Below, piece after piece: positions 4,257-5,616 of a stretch of 5,616 bases of DNA. Each line of letters begins with the position of its first letter. Positions within the stretch are counted from its first letter, which is position 1. Made by a program: the position numbers and the translations under genes. Under the pieces are notes generated by a model that saw nothing but the letters and a program-made list of their open reading frames with translations, did no database searches and was not told the origin of the DNA. This DNA comes from Chloroflexota bacterium (GTDB lineage: Bacteria; Chloroflexota; Anaerolineae; Promineifilales; Promineifilaceae), in assembly GCA_024278255.1 (NCBI GenBank), contig JAJRTP010000632.1, positions 1 through 5,616 on the forward strand, in the 5' to 3' direction.

Positions 4257-5616
4257 TTTATTCACAGTTAACGTTACCGGCTGCATTGCCGTACCTTCGG
4301 AATTTGTGGCGACGATGGTGAAAGAAAACTGGCCTATCTGGTTAGCGGCCGGCGTCCAGGAAATAAGGCCGGTCGCCGGATCAATCGTCATCCCGGCGGG
4401 AGCGTTTTGCAGACTGAAGGTAGGTAAGGGATACCCCGCTGCCTGTACGTCGTAGGCGTACGTTTGGCCCAGAGTTACGGCCGTACCCCCGCTGGAACTG
4501 ATGACCGGAGCCGCGCAGCTCGGTAAAAATCCCGCCAACGCATTAAACCACACCCCGGCCATTGCGCTGTAACCCGATTCGTTAGGGTGCAAATCGTCAT
4601 ACATATCATAAGGCACTGTCGTGTAATTCAAGGCGTTATACTGATCGACCCGGATAATTTTATCCCCATTTGCCAGGCGCGTATTAATCATAGCATCCAG
4701 ATCACTGTTGAACGGCGTTACAACACTTGTCGTTGGCGGGGCAAACGGGTCCCCAGAGACATAAGGTGGCTCGCCTTGTTCAACAATCGTTGCCAATATG
4801 ACGGTAATATCCGGATCAAAGGTGTCAATATTGTCGAGAATACTCGCAACGTCATCAACCGTATTTAACTCTCCTTGAGCAATATCGTTTGTGCCAATGT
4901 GAAGAAGAATCACTTCTGGTGTTTGATCGGTATATAATAGTGGCAGTATAGATTGGGGAGGATCGGGAGGGAATGACCACCATGATTCTGCTAAAATTCT
5001 ATCAGCAAGTTGATCGGCTCTATCACCGCCAAATCCATTATGGCTAAAATCAAATACAAACCCGCTGTTCGCACCATGAGACAAACGACCAATAAAATCA
5101 AAATTGTAATTAGCAGTTATCAGACTGTCATACAAATAGTTGCGATAGCCGTGATTATAAAGCGCCGTCGTCTCGTTACCCGAACCAGATCCGTCGCTGC
5201 CATAACCTCTGGTGATAGAGTTGCCTAAAGGCATGATTTCCACAGTATCACAGGTGTTGGTGTAGTCGCGGACGATGTAGTAATGATTGTTGATGGCGCT
5301 TTGGGGAAGACGGCCGTTATACAAAGCCACTTCATCCACCACTCCACTAAAATACGCGCCGCCATTCAAATAGCCAATGTTTACCGGGGCCGCCGCGTCG
5401 GCAAAACTGCCGGTAAAAGTCTGAATCTCAGAGTCTACATTACGGCCGTCTACGTAAAGAGTACTGCTGTTGTCACTGCTGTCGCGGGCAACAACGATAT
5501 GATGCCACAAACCGTCGGTAATGCTGCCGGAACTGGTCAGGCTGGTCGTCACGAACCCATCCGATAATTGAAAGGTAACGTTACCGCCACTGTTGCAGCC
5601 CACCGCCCAATACGCC
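4215..5616 (-). CDS. Secreted SGNH hydrolase (CE3-like esterase) with LamG and He_PIG domains, 5'-truncated by window edge
   Basis: The frame is open through base 5616, so the N-terminus, and presumably a signal peptide, is missing. The GTG at 5601-5603 is not a credible start because the LamG pattern (YWAVGCN) continues upstream of it. Numbering from that GTG: the LamG end is 1-110 (GLWHHIVVARD 31-41, LYVDG 49-53, GVVDEVALYNGRLP 87-100); an SGNH hydrolase is about 120-358; one He_PIG module is about 365-448; the tail LFLPLIIRQTTN ends it. SGNH blocks: I MPLGNSITRG (124-133, nucleophile Ser129), II GFGGDR (190-195), III HIGTND (235-240, oxyanion Asn239), V YDDLHPN (335-341, Asp336 and His339). 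The LLHIGTND form resembles CE3/XynB-like acetyl esterases, so the likely role is removing acyl groups from an extracellular polysaccharide; this is inference. Block I has Asn where GDS is usual. The SGNH part is clearly more AT-rich than the flanking modules. The stop is TAG. Confidence 0.9.
   Translation of the reverse strand, partial: AYWAVGCNSGGNVTFQLSDGFVTTSLTSSGSITDGLWHHIVVARDSSDNSSTLYVDGRNVDSEIQTFTGSFADAAAPVNIGYLNGGAYFSGVVDEVALYNGRLPQSAINNHYYIVRDYTNTCDTVEIMPLGNSITRGYGSDGSGSGNETTALYNHGYRNYLYDSLITANYNFDFIGRLSHGANSGFVFDFSHNGFGGDRADQLADRILAESWWSFPPDPPQSILPLLYTDQTPEVILLHIGTNDIAQGELNTVDDVASILDNIDTFDPDITVILATIVEQGEPPYVSGDPFAPPTTSVVTPFNSDLDAMINTRLANGDKIIRVDQYNALNYTTVPYDMYDDLHPNESGYSAMAGVWFNALAGFLPSCAAPVISSSGGTAVTLGQTYAYDVQAAGYPLPTFSLQNAPAGMTIDPATGLISWTPAANQIGQFSFTIVATNSEGTAMQPVTLTVNKLLFLPLIIRQTTN
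4260..4511 (-). repeat. Single He_PIG module at the C-terminus of the SGNH hydrolase
   Basis: Residues about 365-448: GQTYAYDVQAAGYPLPTFSL, APAGMTIDPATGLISWTP and a closing VTLTV strand. Seventeen bases (4387-4403, gtcatcccggcgggagc) are identical to 2986-3002 in the fourth module of the neighbouring surface-protein gene, which supports a common origin or gene conversion. Confidence 0.85.
4530..5246 (-). other. SGNH-hydrolase catalytic domain
   Basis: Encodes residues about 120-358 of the truncated gene (numbered from GTG 5603). Nucleophile Ser129 is the codon at 5217-5219; Asn239 lies in GTND; the Asp336-x-x-His339 dyad is in DDLHP. All four SGNH sequence blocks are present in the right order and spacing, so the domain looks intact and active. 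Its base composition differs from its flanks (see findings). Confidence 0.88.

Larger units (their letters stand above)
90..5449. repeat. Dispersed 8-bp palindrome ACGGCCGT, 12 copies
   Basis: Exact copies start at 90, 910, 1784, 2146, 2407, 2728, 2848, 3037, 3820, 4477, 5310 and 5442. All lie inside coding sequence. Eight are read as Thr-Ala-Val and four as (His/Asn/Asp)-Gly-Arg, so at least two codon phases are used. Random expectation in 5.6 kb is about 0.1. No copy lies in the 222-bp spacer. The pattern resembles HIP1-type genome-wide octamers. Confidence 0.9.

Noticed and set aside
4933..4938. Perfect TATAAT on the plus strand
   Set aside because: It lies inside the AT-rich SGNH coding region, has no TTGACA-like partner at 16-18 bp, and points antisense to the gene with no plus-strand gene downstream.
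5601..5603. GTG as the start codon of the SGNH hydrolase gene
   Set aside because: The frame stays open to the window edge and the upstream residues (AYWA) continue the LamG pattern seen in the paralogue, so the gene begins outside the window.

Overview
The window reads as a piece of a bacterial accessory or cell-surface locus. All four supportable genes lie on the minus strand, so transcription runs from high to low coordinates. The most likely host is a filamentous Chloroflexota bacterium (Anaerolineae, Caldilineae or Ardenticatenia-like). This is an inference from three things: large secreted proteins built of putative-Ig (He_PIG) and LamG modules, a shared short C-terminal F/Y-LPLI tail of the kind I recall from secreted proteins of that phylum, and moderately high but uneven GC. 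No rRNA, tRNA or housekeeping gene is present to confirm it.

Layout in transcription order: (1) 5616-4215, the 3' part of a secreted, multidomain SGNH-family hydrolase (LamG, then a CE3-like SGNH esterase domain, then one He_PIG module, then an LPLI tail); its 5' end lies outside the window. (2) A 222-bp spacer (3993-4214) with a roughly 86-bp imperfect palindrome that looks like a REP/BIME or MITE-type element, and a separate 7-bp hairpin in the leader of the next gene. (3) 3992-1848, a 714-residue secreted or anchored protein with four tandem He_PIG modules, a LamG domain, a fifth He_PIG module and an LPLI tail; no catalytic domain was seen. (4) 1828-944, a DUF5672-family putative glycosyltransferase-like protein. 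(5) 947-39, a family 2 glycosyltransferase that overlaps the preceding gene by 4 bp. The last 38 bases (1-38) hold nothing recognisable.

Genes 3, 4 and 5 are tightly spaced (19-bp gap, then 4-bp overlap) and probably form one transcript. A reasonable but unproved reading is a surface-protein and glycan module: an exported binding or adhesion protein co-expressed with two cytoplasmic enzymes that build or decorate a glycan, beside a secreted esterase that may deacylate polysaccharide.

The most striking signal is not a gene. The 8-bp palindrome ACGGCCGT occurs 12 times in 5.6 kb, roughly 100 times the chance expectation, in two different codon phases, much as HIP1 does in cyanobacteria. Also notable are a sharp drop in GC confined to the SGNH domain, the nested palindromes of the spacer, and the shared C-terminal tail of the two exported proteins.
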